Assembly: GCF_001597725.1 (NCBI RefSeq)
Contig: NZ_LUTR01000011.1
Coordinates: 32,607 to 96,606 of the forward strand
Direction: 5' to 3'
Source: Neptuniibacter marinus
GTDB lineage: Bacteria; Pseudomonadota; Gammaproteobacteria; Pseudomonadales; Balneatricaceae
DNA: 64,000 nucleotides
A model generated the notes under the pieces. The model worked only from the letters and a program-made list of their open reading frames with translations, made no database searches and had not been told where the DNA came from. Below are positions 19,715-27,613 of the stretch, piece by piece. The position numbers and the translations under genes were made by a program. Every line of letters begins with the position of its first letter. Within the stretch, counting starts at the first letter, position 1.

Positions 19715-20077
19715 TCAGGCTTTCTTATCAAAAAGGAATCCTATCATCCGATCCAATGATTCAGCAAACGCTAATGCTTCTTCATTTGGAATCTGACGTA
19801 TTACTTTATCAGTTGTCAAATCGCGTACTTCAACAACAACTTGCTCTGACGCTTTATCAACAGAAAAACTTAAAGAGCGCTGACTACTCTCCATCATTTC
19901 ATTAAGGCGATCAATAGCAGCGTCTAGCTTCTCTGCTGAAACCTCTTGGGTCTGTTGAAACTGCTCGTTTTTCTGCGGCTGTTCAACAGGCTGAGGCTTA
20001 ACCTGATTTACGGTTTGTTGAGTCTGCTGTGACGGCTGAATAACATTAGCAGCAGCCCCCATCGATTCAATAGCCAT
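19715..20077 (-). CDS. flaG: Flagellar protein FlaG
   Basis: Small flagellar protein of 120 aa that influences filament length in polar flagellates. The N-terminal half is Gln-rich and disordered (QQTQQTVNQ, QPQKNEQFQQTQE). The C-terminal half carries the conserved FlaG block LSFSVDKASEQVVVEV, then VIRQIPNEEALAFAESLD. It sits between fliC and fliD as in Pseudomonas and Vibrio. The upstream 105-bp gap to fliC holds an imperfect hairpin. Confidence 0.93.
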   Translation of the reverse strand: MAIESMGAAANVIQPSQQTQQTVNQVKPQPVEQPQKNEQFQQTQEVSAEKLDAAIDRLNEMMESSQRSLSFSVDKASEQVVVEVRDLTTDKVIRQIPNEEALAFAESLDRMIGFLFDKKA

Positions 20078-20108
20078 AACCCAATCCTCTTCTTAACCGT
20101 TCGAGAAT

Positions 20109-20138
20109 ACCCCCATCGCCGTTACAGGCTCTGGGGGT
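20109..20138 (-). repeat. Imperfect hairpin between fliC and flaG
   Basis: Arms ACCCCCA and TGGGGGT close a stem with a 2x2 internal loop and an inner GCC/GGC pairing. No T-run follows on the minus strand, so it is not a clear intrinsic terminator. It could instead protect the 3' end of the abundant fliC message or attenuate readthrough into flaG. Confidence 0.45.
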
Positions 20139-20182
20139 GAATACTCTACTAAGTGCTTTATCTATATAGTATAGCTGCTATC

Positions 20183-21934
20183 TTACTGAAGTAGAGATAG
20201 AACTTGCTGTGGTGCAGCGTTAGCCTGAGCCAACATCGCTGTACCGGCTTGCTGTAGAACCTGCGCTCTTGATAGTGCAGCGGATTCTGAAGCAAAATCA
20301 GCATCTTCAATACGTGAACGGGCAGCCGAAACGTTTTCAGATACGTTTGACAAGTTATTCACTGTAAAGTCTAGACGGTTACTAACCGCACCCAAATCAC
20401 CTCGAGTGGAGTTAATCTGCTCAAGTGCAGAATCGATGATATCTATAGCTTCCTGTGCACCATTAGCAGTTGAGATATCGATACTTGATACGCTGCCACC
20501 AGCACCTGCTGCTGCATTGGTTTCATTAAGACCAAAGATAGTCTCCATCGCAGCTTCATCACCATCCTTGTATGAGATAGAGATATCACCACCATCAACG
20601 GAGGTCAGTTTTAAAGCATCAGTTATGCCATTAGCACCATCTAGAGACGCTGTCACACCTGTTTCATCTGTGTAAGAGTTCAACCAAGCAACCAAGTCAC
20701 TTTCTTCACCAGCAGTGCTGTTACCGTCATAATCAACACTTGAATCGTACTCACCAAGCGTCACACCATTTATAGTAACCTGGCCTGCATCAACATCAGC
20801 CTGCGCTTGTGCTTGATAGCCTGTTACAGTACCCGCTTCTAAGCGCGTATCTAAACCAACAACATCAGCATGAGCAGCATCATTATATTCAATGGTTACA
20901 GCATCGCCAGAATCTGCAGAGATGGTAAGCGCAGCTTCGAACGTTGCATTTGTAAATGTACCAATTGCATCATTTAACGTAGCACCAGTTGCACTAAGCG
21001 CAACATTATCAGCACCTTCCACAGATACAGTTAGGTAGCCATCATCATTGATCTCAGCCTGTATAAGGCCGTTAGATACTTCGTTAGCTTTATCCGCTAA
21101 CTCTTGAAGGGAGCCCGTCTCAGATACCTGGAACGTCTGCACATCGCCGTTCGCCATTGTCACTGCAAACTGAATGTTTTCACCTGAACTCACAATACCA
21201 TCGCCCGATGTTGTCGCTGTAGCTTCAGCCAATGTACCAACAGTTATACCTGCAACGTTTGAGTTAACTGTATCAATCGCATCCTGAAGCACTGTTTCAC
21301 CGGACAAATCACCGATATCAATACCGTTGATAGACATTGTCTCTGTGCCGTCAAATGTCTGCAACTGAGTCAATAGGTCATTGCCCGAATCTGTTGCACC
21401 AATAATAGATGCACCCGTACCATTACCTAAAGATTGAGTATCTGTCGCACCAATGTTTAGCGCGATAGTTTCATTGGCATCAGCACCCGCTTGCAGATCA
21501 ACTTGACCTAAGGTTCCATCAAGAATATTAAGGCCGTTGAATTTAGTTGTTTCAGAGATACGATCAATCTCAGCAATCAACTGCTGAACCTCGGCATCTA
21601 GGGTTGCACGGTTACCATCATCGTAAGTACCGTTGGCAGACTGGATAGACAGCTCACGCATACGCTGTAGGATGTTAGTTGTTTCGTCCAACGCACCCTC
21701 AGCCGTTTGAATTAGAGAGATGCCATCGTTTGCATTTCGTACCGCTTGATCCAAACCACGAACCTGAGAGGTCATGCGGTTAGAGATTGCCAAGCCCGCT
21801 GCATCATCTGCTGCAGAGTTAATACGCTTACCACTAGATAAACGCTCCATTGCTTGGTTCTGATCGTTCTGTGAAAGCGTTAAGTTACGCTGAGCATTCA
21901 GCGACATAATGTTTGAATTAATTACCATTGACAT
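20183..21934 (-). CDS. fliC: Flagellin
   Basis: Main subunit of the flagellar filament, 583 aa. The conserved N-terminal D0/D1 region (MVINSNIMSLNAQRNL, RLSSGKRINSAADDAAGLAI, AEGALDETTNILQRMREL) and the C-terminal D1/D0 region (GAVSNRLDFTVNNLSNVSEN, ending NAAPQQVLSLLQ) flank a long variable centre at about 180-470. The centre is rich in Ser, Thr, Asp and Gly and offers many possible O-glycosylation sites. The start MSMVINSN is preceded by GAGGAG at good spacing; a second ATG two codons in is possible. Two sigma-28-type promoters lie upstream. Only one flagellin gene is seen in the window. Confidence 0.97.
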   Translation of the reverse strand: MSMVINSNIMSLNAQRNLTLSQNDQNQAMERLSSGKRINSAADDAAGLAISNRMTSQVRGLDQAVRNANDGISLIQTAEGALDETTNILQRMRELSIQSANGTYDDGNRATLDAEVQQLIAEIDRISETTKFNGLNILDGTLGQVDLQAGADANETIALNIGATDTQSLGNGTGASIIGATDSGNDLLTQLQTFDGTETMSINGIDIGDLSGETVLQDAIDTVNSNVAGITVGTLAEATATTSGDGIVSSGENIQFAVTMANGDVQTFQVSETGSLQELADKANEVSNGLIQAEINDDGYLTVSVEGADNVALSATGATLNDAIGTFTNATFEAALTISADSGDAVTIEYNDAAHADVVGLDTRLEAGTVTGYQAQAQADVDAGQVTINGVTLGEYDSSVDYDGNSTAGEESDLVAWLNSYTDETGVTASLDGANGITDALKLTSVDGGDISISYKDGDEAAMETIFGLNETNAAAGAGGSVSSIDISTANGAQEAIDIIDSALEQINSTRGDLGAVSNRLDFTVNNLSNVSENVSAARSRIEDADFASESAALSRAQVLQQAGTAMLAQANAAPQQVLSLLQ

Positions 21935-22038
21935 GAGTTTGTTCTCCTCATACTCAGCCGAATTTGACCGACCGTAATAAAAATATTTTCTATTTGAATT
22001 TCCAGCTCGCTAAAGAGGGAAATCCAAGCTTGATTAGG

Positions 22039-22065
22039 TTATCGACCGCTTCAAAAAACCCTTTA
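22039..22065 (-). promoter_or_regulatory. Sigma-28 (FliA) promoter of fliC, proximal
   Basis: On the minus strand TAAA (22065-22062), exactly 15 nt, then GTCGATAA (22046-22039). This matches the FliA consensus TAAA-N15-GCCGATAA at 11 of 12 positions. Transcription would begin about 95-100 nt before the fliC ATG. Confidence 0.85.
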
Positions 22066-22091
22066 GGAAAAACATTCAGTTTTTTTCCTAA
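22063..22091 (-). repeat. 10-bp inverted repeat in the fliC upstream region
   Basis: TTAGGAAAAA and TTTTTCCTAA, perfect 10-bp arms around a 9-nt loop. It overlaps the -35 of the proximal sigma-28 promoter. In a transcript from the distal promoter it would form a hairpin followed by a T-rich stretch (AGGGTTTTTT), so it may be a weak terminator. Confidence 0.45.
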
Positions 22092-22153
22092 GCATCCTTA
22101 AGCTGTTTCAATGCCTCGTTGATTTTTGTTATCGGCACCTTCACACTGATCAT
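22088..22153 (-). other. Short 21-codon open frame within the distal fliC promoter region
   Basis: An ATG-to-TAG frame coding MISVKVPITKINEALKQLKD plus a final Ala. The composition is protein-like, but it overlaps the distal sigma-28 -10, so a transcript starting there would begin inside it. It may be a remnant of a lost gene end or chance. Not recognised. Confidence 0.15.
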
Positions 22154-22155
22154 TA
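22129..22155 (-). promoter_or_regulatory. Second, distal sigma-28-type promoter upstream of fliC
   Basis: On the minus strand TAAT (22155-22152), exactly 15 nt, then a perfect GCCGATAA (22136-22129). The -10 is perfect and the -35 has one mismatch. It is 90 bp upstream of the proximal promoter and close to the start of the divergent fliT-like gene. Confidence 0.6.
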
Positions 22156-22174
22156 ATATTTTTTGGAGAAAAGC

Positions 22175-22486
22175 ATGAACCCTTTAATAAAGCTCGCAGA
22201 AGAAGCGCTTGAACAATCCACCAGCATGGAGTTATTAGCGCAAGAAGGAAAATGGGACGAGTTAACCGACCTACAAAAAACACACTCAGTCACGGTAGAA
22301 AAAATAATGACCGCAGAAGCCGATGATGCCATTAAATCCCAACTACGCGCTTTATTATTAGAGATCAAAACAACCAACAACCGCACAATGGGTCTAGCTG
22401 ACAACTATAAATTGAAACTCGTTAATGAGAAGAAAACCTTAGGGCAAGGTGCAAAAATGCAAAAAATGCTGGACGCACTAAAGTAG
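22175..22486 (+). CDS. FliT-like flagellar chaperone
   Basis: Helical, soluble protein of 103 aa, beginning MNPLIKLAEEALEQSTSMEL, with AQEGKWDELTDLQKTHSVTV and a basic C-terminus (KMQKMLDALK). The pattern of Trp after a helix followed by 'L...R..' spacing and the length suit the FliT family, cytoplasmic chaperones of FliD. The start at 22175 is preceded by GGAG; an upstream in-frame TTG was not used. fliT normally follows fliS, whereas here the gene is divergent from fliC on the other strand. Sequence similarity is weak by eye, so the call rests partly on position in the flagellar block. Confidence 0.6.
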   Translation: MNPLIKLAEEALEQSTSMELLAQEGKWDELTDLQKTHSVTVEKIMTAEADDAIKSQLRALLLEIKTTNNRTMGLADNYKLKLVNEKKTLGQGAKMQKMLDALK

Positions 22487-22565
22487 ATAAAAGTCATAAC
22501 TACCACTCTCACCTACTTTAATACTGCGACAAACCAACAGGCCTACCTAAGCGCCAGCACTCTAT

Positions 22566-24911
22566 TCATTGAGTTTTTGGATGTAACAAGCGTGCAATAG
22601 CGGGTAACAATATCAACGCACCCAACATATTCCAGATAAACATAAAGGTAAGTAGAACCCCCATATCCGCTTGAAACTTAATAGGCGAGAAAGTCCAAAG
22701 CACAACCCCTATTGCCAGCGTCAATCCAGTAAATGCGACAGACTTACCCGTACTTTGTAAAGTTTCAAGATAGGCCTCAGCCAAGCTATGACCTTTCTGC
22801 AGATAGGTCTGCATTTTTGAATAAATATAGATACCATAATCCACACCTATACCAACACCTAAAGCGATCACCGGTAATGTAGCGACTTTTACGCCAATAC
22901 CTAATTTAGCCATCAACGCCTGACATAGGATTGAGGTTAATATCAAGGGCGCAATGATGCAGACTACCGTACGAAGCGATCTAAAGGTCAATAAGCACAG
23001 GAAGCTCACCACAGAATAAACCCAGATCAGCATCTCATACTGGGCCATTTCAATCACTTCGTTTGTTGCGGCCTCAAAGCCTGCTTTGCCTGCCGCCATA
23101 TTAAACTTGATTGTATCTGTCTCGTATTGAGCAACAAAATCATCGACAGCAAATGTCACCGCTTTTAATGTTTCTGCTTTATGATCATCAAGGAAAATAA
23201 TAACCGGTAATAAAGAGCAGCTACTGTTCATCAGTCCCGCTGGAACATAAGAGAGAGAGGCATTAATCACATACTGATTACGTATTACCGAACGCCATTT
23301 CAGACTCCCCTCATTCAAACCTGCCGTTACACGTTCCGATACATCCACCAGCGAAATACTGGATTGCACCCCAGAAACATTCCGTAAGTAAAATTGGAAA
23401 CGATCGACTAAAGCCAACGTTTCATAGCGACTACAATGTTCTTTTGGCGTAGAAACCATCACAACAAACACGTCACTCGAAGTAGAGTAATTAGCGGTAA
23501 TAAAACTATTATCTAAGTTATAGCGAGAGTCCCCTCGCAACTCTGGGGCACCCACATCCAAATCGCCAATCTGTAACCCTTTACTCCCATAGATACCTAA
23601 AACCGCGAGACAGATAGCAATCACAACAGCGACTATAGCTCCTTTTTGAGTAGCGAAGACACTTAACAAGTGCCAATGGGAATCCTTTTTCTCTATTCCT
23701 TTTTTGGCTTTAGTTATAGCGTTACGACCCACCCCAAAATAACTCATTAACAAAGGGAGCAGCATTAAATTGGTTAAAATAATAACGGCAACACCAATAG
23801 ATGCAGCTACAGCCAGGTCTTGAATAACTTGGATCTCGATTACCATCAACGTAATAAAGCCAATACCATCTGAAATCAGCGCCGTTAACCCAGGAATATA
23901 GATTGTTTTAAAGGCATGCTTTGCCGCTTGAAGCTTATCAGCCCCATTCGTAGCAGACTCTAGTGTGATTGTATTTACAATTTGAACGCCATGGCTGACC
24001 GCAATAGCAAACACCAAAAATGGCACTAACATCGAATAAGGGTCTATTCCATAACCAAGGAGATTCAATACACCTAACTGCCATATGACCGCTGCAAGAG
24101 AACAGATTAAAGGAATAATCGTACCCATTACACTGCCGGAATAGAGATAGAGCAGCACCATAGTGACCACAAAAGCGATCGCAAAAAATAGAGCCACCTC
24201 AACCGCACCATCAATCAGGTCACCAACAATTTTCGCAAATCCGGTGATATGAATACTGATATTTTCAGAACTATATTTATCTCTAACCAGCTTTTCTAAC
24301 AGAGCGGAAAACTCTTTATAATCAAGTTTCTCCCCTGTCTCTGGATCTTTATCAAAAAGAGGCACCTGCACCATAGCTGAGCGAAAATCATTACCTACTA
24401 ATATTCCCACCTGACCTGAGCGAAGAATATTGGTGCGTACGAGTTCTAAACTTTCTTTTGAACCATCATATTTAGCAGGTATAACTGGACCACCAACAAA
24501 ACCATCTTCAGTCACTTCAGTCCAGCGTACATTAGGTGTCCAAATAGACTTTAATGCGGAACGGTCAACCCCAGGAATAAAAAACAGCTCATCAGTCACA
24601 CTTTTGAGAGTTGACTGAAATTCAGCACTAAATATATCGCCATTTTTTGCTGCAACAACAACACGAATACTATTACCCAAACCCGCTAAATCATCTTTAT
24701 AGCGCATATAGTTTTCAACAAACGGATGTTGAGCAGGGATCATTTTCACAAAACTAGCATCAGGACGAATCTGAGAGGCCTGCCAAGTAAAGAATAAAGT
24801 GGCAATCAAAAAACCGACTAAAAGCAATTTCCGATAACTAAAAAGTACGCGCTCAGCTAATTTTTCACTGGTATTAATCGGCCAAAGCAGTATTGAGGAC
24901 AACCTTTTCAT
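22566..24911 (-). CDS. RND/MMPL-family exporter (HAE3-like)
   Basis: Inner-membrane proton-driven transporter of 781 aa. One N-terminal membrane segment (LLLVGFLIATLFFTW) is followed by a large periplasmic loop, a block of five or six segments (about 235-410), a second periplasmic loop (about 455-635) and a final block (about 640-780). Typical MMPL/SSD elements are DPYSMLVPFLVFAIAVSHGV and LGVGIGVDYGIYIYSKM, the latter with the conserved charged residue in the membrane. Such proteins move lipids or hydrophobic compounds; the substrate is unknown. Its ATG overlaps the TAA of the YCF48-like gene by one base, so the two are translationally coupled and likely one complex. Confidence 0.85.
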   Translation of the reverse strand: MKRLSSILLWPINTSEKLAERVLFSYRKLLLVGFLIATLFFTWQASQIRPDASFVKMIPAQHPFVENYMRYKDDLAGLGNSIRVVVAAKNGDIFSAEFQSTLKSVTDELFFIPGVDRSALKSIWTPNVRWTEVTEDGFVGGPVIPAKYDGSKESLELVRTNILRSGQVGILVGNDFRSAMVQVPLFDKDPETGEKLDYKEFSALLEKLVRDKYSSENISIHITGFAKIVGDLIDGAVEVALFFAIAFVVTMVLLYLYSGSVMGTIIPLICSLAAVIWQLGVLNLLGYGIDPYSMLVPFLVFAIAVSHGVQIVNTITLESATNGADKLQAAKHAFKTIYIPGLTALISDGIGFITLMVIEIQVIQDLAVAASIGVAVIILTNLMLLPLLMSYFGVGRNAITKAKKGIEKKDSHWHLLSVFATQKGAIVAVVIAICLAVLGIYGSKGLQIGDLDVGAPELRGDSRYNLDNSFITANYSTSSDVFVVMVSTPKEHCSRYETLALVDRFQFYLRNVSGVQSSISLVDVSERVTAGLNEGSLKWRSVIRNQYVINASLSYVPAGLMNSSCSLLPVIIFLDDHKAETLKAVTFAVDDFVAQYETDTIKFNMAAGKAGFEAATNEVIEMAQYEMLIWVYSVVSFLCLLTFRSLRTVVCIIAPLILTSILCQALMAKLGIGVKVATLPVIALGVGIGVDYGIYIYSKMQTYLQKGHSLAEAYLETLQSTGKSVAFTGLTLAIGVVLWTFSPIKFQADMGVLLTFMFIWNMLGALILLPAIARLLHPKTQ

Positions 24912-26002
24912 TAGTCAGCCCCTCCGTTCAAATCAATTCGAGAAACACCACCTTCACCGACTACAATAAGATACTGCCCTACAGACTCGACAGCACTATA
25001 ACTCCTAAGACCACGTTTTAGGAAAGGCACAAAAGCCTCACCCTGCTTTTGCAATAAAGCCCCCCCTTGCCCAACAAGATAGGCAATATCATCAACCACT
25101 ACTGCGTCATTAATTGTCGCAGTTGAGCCTATATCAATTTTATTCCAAACAGTGCTGCCCAATTCATCTCGAGTACGCTTAAGCACAGTACCTCTCAACC
25201 CCATTAGATAAAGACTATCTGCCTCAACTGCTGAGAAAAGGGAACCTTGGTAAGGCAACTCAACTTTATACCAGCTTCCCCCATTATCAAGGCTCTCAAT
25301 CAACAGCCCAGCCTCACCTAAGATCAACAAATGCCCCGCTTGCGTTTGGATCACTCTATTCAAATGCAAACTGTCTGGATTAGGTAATTTATGCCCTTCG
25401 TAAACCCAACTTAAACCACCATCATCCGTTCTAAGAAAAAGTCCATACGCACCTACCGCATAACCCGTTAGCGAATCTAAAAAGATAATATCAAGCAATG
25501 GAGAACTAGGTCCCTCTTCAACAGCTATTTTTGCATCATCCAGCTGGTAACCAAGATTTTCTAATAAATCAGCATCAACAGCGCCCAAACTGTTTTGATA
25601 ATTAAATTCAGTCTCAAGCGCACCCACTCTTAACTGATTAATCGCTGCACCATCAACTCTCTTTTGCCAAGAAAGTCCACCATCTTTAGTACCTAAAATG
25701 ACACCATCATGACCTACAGCCCAGCCTGTTTTTTTATCAAAAAAGTTCAAGCTTGTAATTAAAGTGCTGGTAGGAACTTCCGCTTGCTTCCAAGTTAATG
25801 CACCATCCCCCGAATAGATAATAACCCCTTGCTCACCCCCAGCAACCAAGCGCTCCCCAGCACGTGAAATAGCAAGCAAAAGAGATTTTTCAGGAGCTAC
25901 CTGCTGTATAGCAGGCTGAACAAGACGATCAGCTGATACACATTGAGATAATGCTAAAAAGCAACCAAAGACCACACTGTAAAAAAACGTTATTTTGCTC
26001 AT
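24911..26002 (-). CDS. YCF48/BNR-repeat beta-propeller protein, exported
   Basis: A 363-aa protein with an N-terminal signal peptide (ITFFYSVVFGCFLALSQCVS, cut likely after VSA). The remainder is a beta-propeller of BNR-like repeats with Trp: GDGALTWKQAE, KDGGLSWQKRV, DDGGLSWVYEG, DNGGSWYKVEL. This is the pattern of YCF48-related proteins, named for a photosystem II assembly factor but common in non-photosynthetic bacteria beside RND transporters. Here it is upstream of and coupled to the MMPL exporter, so a periplasmic partner of that pump is likely. Its own upstream region is a 414-bp gap. Confidence 0.85.
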   Translation of the reverse strand: MSKITFFYSVVFGCFLALSQCVSADRLVQPAIQQVAPEKSLLLAISRAGERLVAGGEQGVIIYSGDGALTWKQAEVPTSTLITSLNFFDKKTGWAVGHDGVILGTKDGGLSWQKRVDGAAINQLRVGALETEFNYQNSLGAVDADLLENLGYQLDDAKIAVEEGPSSPLLDIIFLDSLTGYAVGAYGLFLRTDDGGLSWVYEGHKLPNPDSLHLNRVIQTQAGHLLILGEAGLLIESLDNGGSWYKVELPYQGSLFSAVEADSLYLMGLRGTVLKRTRDELGSTVWNKIDIGSTATINDAVVVDDIAYLVGQGGALLQKQGEAFVPFLKRGLRSYSAVESVGQYLIVVGEGGVSRIDLNGGAD

Positions 26003-26376
26003 CTAAAGCCCAGTTATTATTTTTTTGTCGGGAGTTTTAATAGCTAAAAATCATCTACCTTTAACGCAAATACAGCAATAACATTCTTTCCCATTATCAC
26101 TAACAATATAGGTCACTATAGCAATTTCATCCACACATCTATCATCACCATAATGCAATGGAAGGCTTATATTAACTAGCGTCATTCAAAACTAATTTAT
26201 CAGCTACACCTATCAAGCGAAGCACAAAAAAGGCCCTAAAAACACGTCGCTCTGCGTCCGCTCTACTTTTTCACTCCTAAACTCAGACTCTAAGGCCGAC
26301 CCAGCTATTTCACGGCCATGCAATATTTTCATCTATACTTAGGCATATTCGGCAATTATTGTTTCACATAGAGTTT
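26003..26376. other. Intergenic region without a recognised gene
   Basis: A/T-rich region between the divergent YCF48-like gene and the iron-storage genes. Short frames here lack ribosome-binding sites and protein-like composition. It must hold the minus-strand promoter of the exporter operon, but no clear -35/-10 pair stood out. Confidence 0.5.
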
Positions 26377-26395
26377 GAGATTGATTATCATTAAC
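26377..26395. promoter_or_regulatory. Candidate Fur box upstream of the iron-storage genes
   Basis: The 19 bases starting GAGATTGATTATC and ending ATTAAC agree with the classical Fur box GATAATGATAATCATTATC at 15 of 19 positions. It lies 22 nt before the small Cys-rich gene and 218 nt before ferritin. Iron control is plausible; activation rather than repression of ferritin by Fur is usual. Confidence 0.5.
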
Positions 26396-26416
26396 AAAAA
26401 ACTTGCCGAGTTCTCT

Positions 26417-26575
26417 ATGTCAAAACCAAAAACCTTATGTAAATTAAAAAAGGCCGATATAGAAGAGCAGTTCAAGACACTTGCAAGCTATACTCGCTCC
26501 AGCTGCTATCTATGCAAAAAGTGCGCACGCTCTGCTAACGCCAAAAAGTGGCTATGTAAACCTGAAATGATTTAA
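26417..26575 (+). CDS. Small Cys-rich conserved protein, likely metal-binding
   Basis: A 52-aa protein with the pattern C-x2-C-x2-C (CYLCKKC) followed about 14 residues later by a fourth Cys in WLCKP; another Cys sits near the N-terminus (TLCKL). Small proteins ending in a CKKC...N.K.LCKP-type motif recur in gammaproteobacteria, and the spacing suits binding of zinc or iron. The start ATG at 26417 was preferred over the in-frame TTG at 26375, which lies on the candidate Fur box. It precedes ferritin by 37 bp in the same direction, suggesting an iron-linked role. No function is established. Confidence 0.7.
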   Translation: MSKPKTLCKLKKADIEEQFKTLASYTRSSCYLCKKCARSANAKKWLCKPEMI

Positions 26576-26612
26576 AATCCGCTAAAGATTATTTTAAAAG
26601 GATCCAATTATT

Positions 26613-27149
26613 ATGCTAAGCCCTGCAATGCTTGAAAAACTTAACGAGCAGATAAACTTAGAGTTTTTCTCTTCAAACCTCTACCTACAGATGGGGGCAT
26701 GGGCTGAATCTAAAGGCTTTGAGGGTTGTTCCGCATTTTTATACAAACATGCTGACGAAGAGATGTCACACATGAAACGTTTATTCACTTATGTGAATGA
26801 AACCGGCGCAACAGCAATGATAGGTGCTATAGATGCACCCGATGCGGAATACAATTCAATTAAAGATCTCTTTGAAAAAGTATATGAGCATGAGTGCTTC
26901 ATTACTGGAAAGATCAATGAATTAGCCCACACCGCTTTTACTCACCACGATTACTCAACCTTCAGTTTCCTTCAATGGTATGTCGCAGAACAGCATGAAG
27001 AAGAGAAGCTTTTTAATGGCATTTTGGATAAAATCAAGATTATCGGCGAAGATGGCAAGGGCTTGTTCTTTATCGATAAAGAGATTGGCGAATTAGCCAA
27101 AAATGGTTCAAGTGGCAGCATTATGGATGGCGCATCAGATAAAATATAA
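26613..27149 (+). CDS. ftnA: Bacterial non-heme ferritin
   Basis: Cytoplasmic iron-storage protein of 178 aa that oxidises Fe(II) and stores it in a 24-mer shell. Ferroxidase ligands are all visible: E17 (INLEFFSSNLYLQM), E49/E50 and H53 (HADEEMSHMKRLF), and the second-site glutamates in AEQHEEEKLF. These match the FtnA numbering. A good AAAGGA site precedes the ATG. It follows the small Cys-rich gene and a candidate Fur box. No heme-binding Met of bacterioferritin is evident. Length is slightly above the usual 165 aa because of a Gly/Ser tail. Confidence 0.95.
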   Translation: MLSPAMLEKLNEQINLEFFSSNLYLQMGAWAESKGFEGCSAFLYKHADEEMSHMKRLFTYVNETGATAMIGAIDAPDAEYNSIKDLFEKVYEHECFITGKINELAHTAFTHHDYSTFSFLQWYVAEQHEEEKLFNGILDKIKIIGEDGKGLFFIDKEIGELAKNGSSGSIMDGASDKI

Positions 27150-27203
27150 AAACCATATTTATCAATTAATTACAAAACAAACTCCACAAACAGCACCAAG
27201 TTT

Positions 27204-27252
27204 TATCAAAAACTTTCTGTTTTTTATAGATTTTATTCTAAAGGTTTTGATA
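27204..27252. repeat. Imperfect 13-bp inverted repeat downstream of ftnA
   Basis: Arms TATCAAAAACTTT and AAAGGTTTTGATA pair at 12 of 13 positions around a 23-nt A/T-rich loop. There is no T-run afterwards, so it is a weak candidate for an RNA 3' structure or a protein site. Confidence 0.35.
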
Positions 27253-27315
27253 GGCTGTCCGATAAATACTTTCAAAGCAGCCTCTCATGCCTAATACAGG
27301 GAAGGAGAATAAAGC

Positions 27316-27525
27316 GTGAATACTGATTGTGTACTTTGTTTTGAGCTAGTAAAAACAGGGAAAGAACACCCTTCATTAAAAACCATCAGTGACCTTGGTC
27401 ACTCACAGATCTGTAAATGCGGCGAATGCGGCTCTCTACTAATGAGCACAGCAGGCGAATGGGAGACTGTACTTAAAGGCTCTATTTCTCGCCGCCAAAA
27501 GCAGAATAAGAAAAACGCTGCATAA
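27316..27525 (+). CDS. Small CxxC protein, unrecognised
   Basis: A 69-aa protein starting with GTG, preceded by GAAGGAG at ideal spacing. Cysteines occur as CVLC near the N-terminus and ICKCGECGSLL in the middle, a zinc-ribbon-like arrangement; the C-terminus is basic (SRRQKQNKKNAA). It is in the same direction as ferritin but 166 bp away. The strong ribosome-binding site and clean codon use support a real gene. No function is known from the sequence; a metal-binding or nucleic-acid-binding role is possible. Confidence 0.7.
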   Translation: MNTDCVLCFELVKTGKEHPSLKTISDLGHSQICKCGECGSLLMSTAGEWETVLKGSISRRQKQNKKNAA

Positions 27526-27572
27526 TAGCTATTTTTTTACTAAATAACTTGGCAGCGAGCGCCTCTACGCGT

Positions 27573-27604
27573 AGTTTTATCCTAACTAGTAACAGGATAA
27601 AACT
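27573..27604. repeat. Perfect 11-bp inverted repeat just before the sigma-54 activator gene
   Basis: AGTTTTATCCT and AGGATAAAACT, fully complementary, with a 10-nt spacer, ending nine bases before the ATG at 27614. It may be an operator for autoregulation or an RNA hairpin that limits ribosome access; the start has no good Shine-Dalgarno of its own. Confidence 0.5.
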
Positions 27605-27613
27605 GCGGTACTT

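Noticed and set aside
20109..20138. Intrinsic terminator behind fliC
   Set aside because: The stem lacks a following T-run on the minus strand; kept only as a hairpin.
22098..22283. Minus-strand frame opposite the fliT-like gene
   Set aside because: It is antisense to a better-supported gene and covers the fliC promoter.
27103..27294. Plus-strand frame overlapping the end of ferritin
   Set aside because: Overlaps a certain gene in another frame, has no ribosome-binding site, and is A/T-driven.
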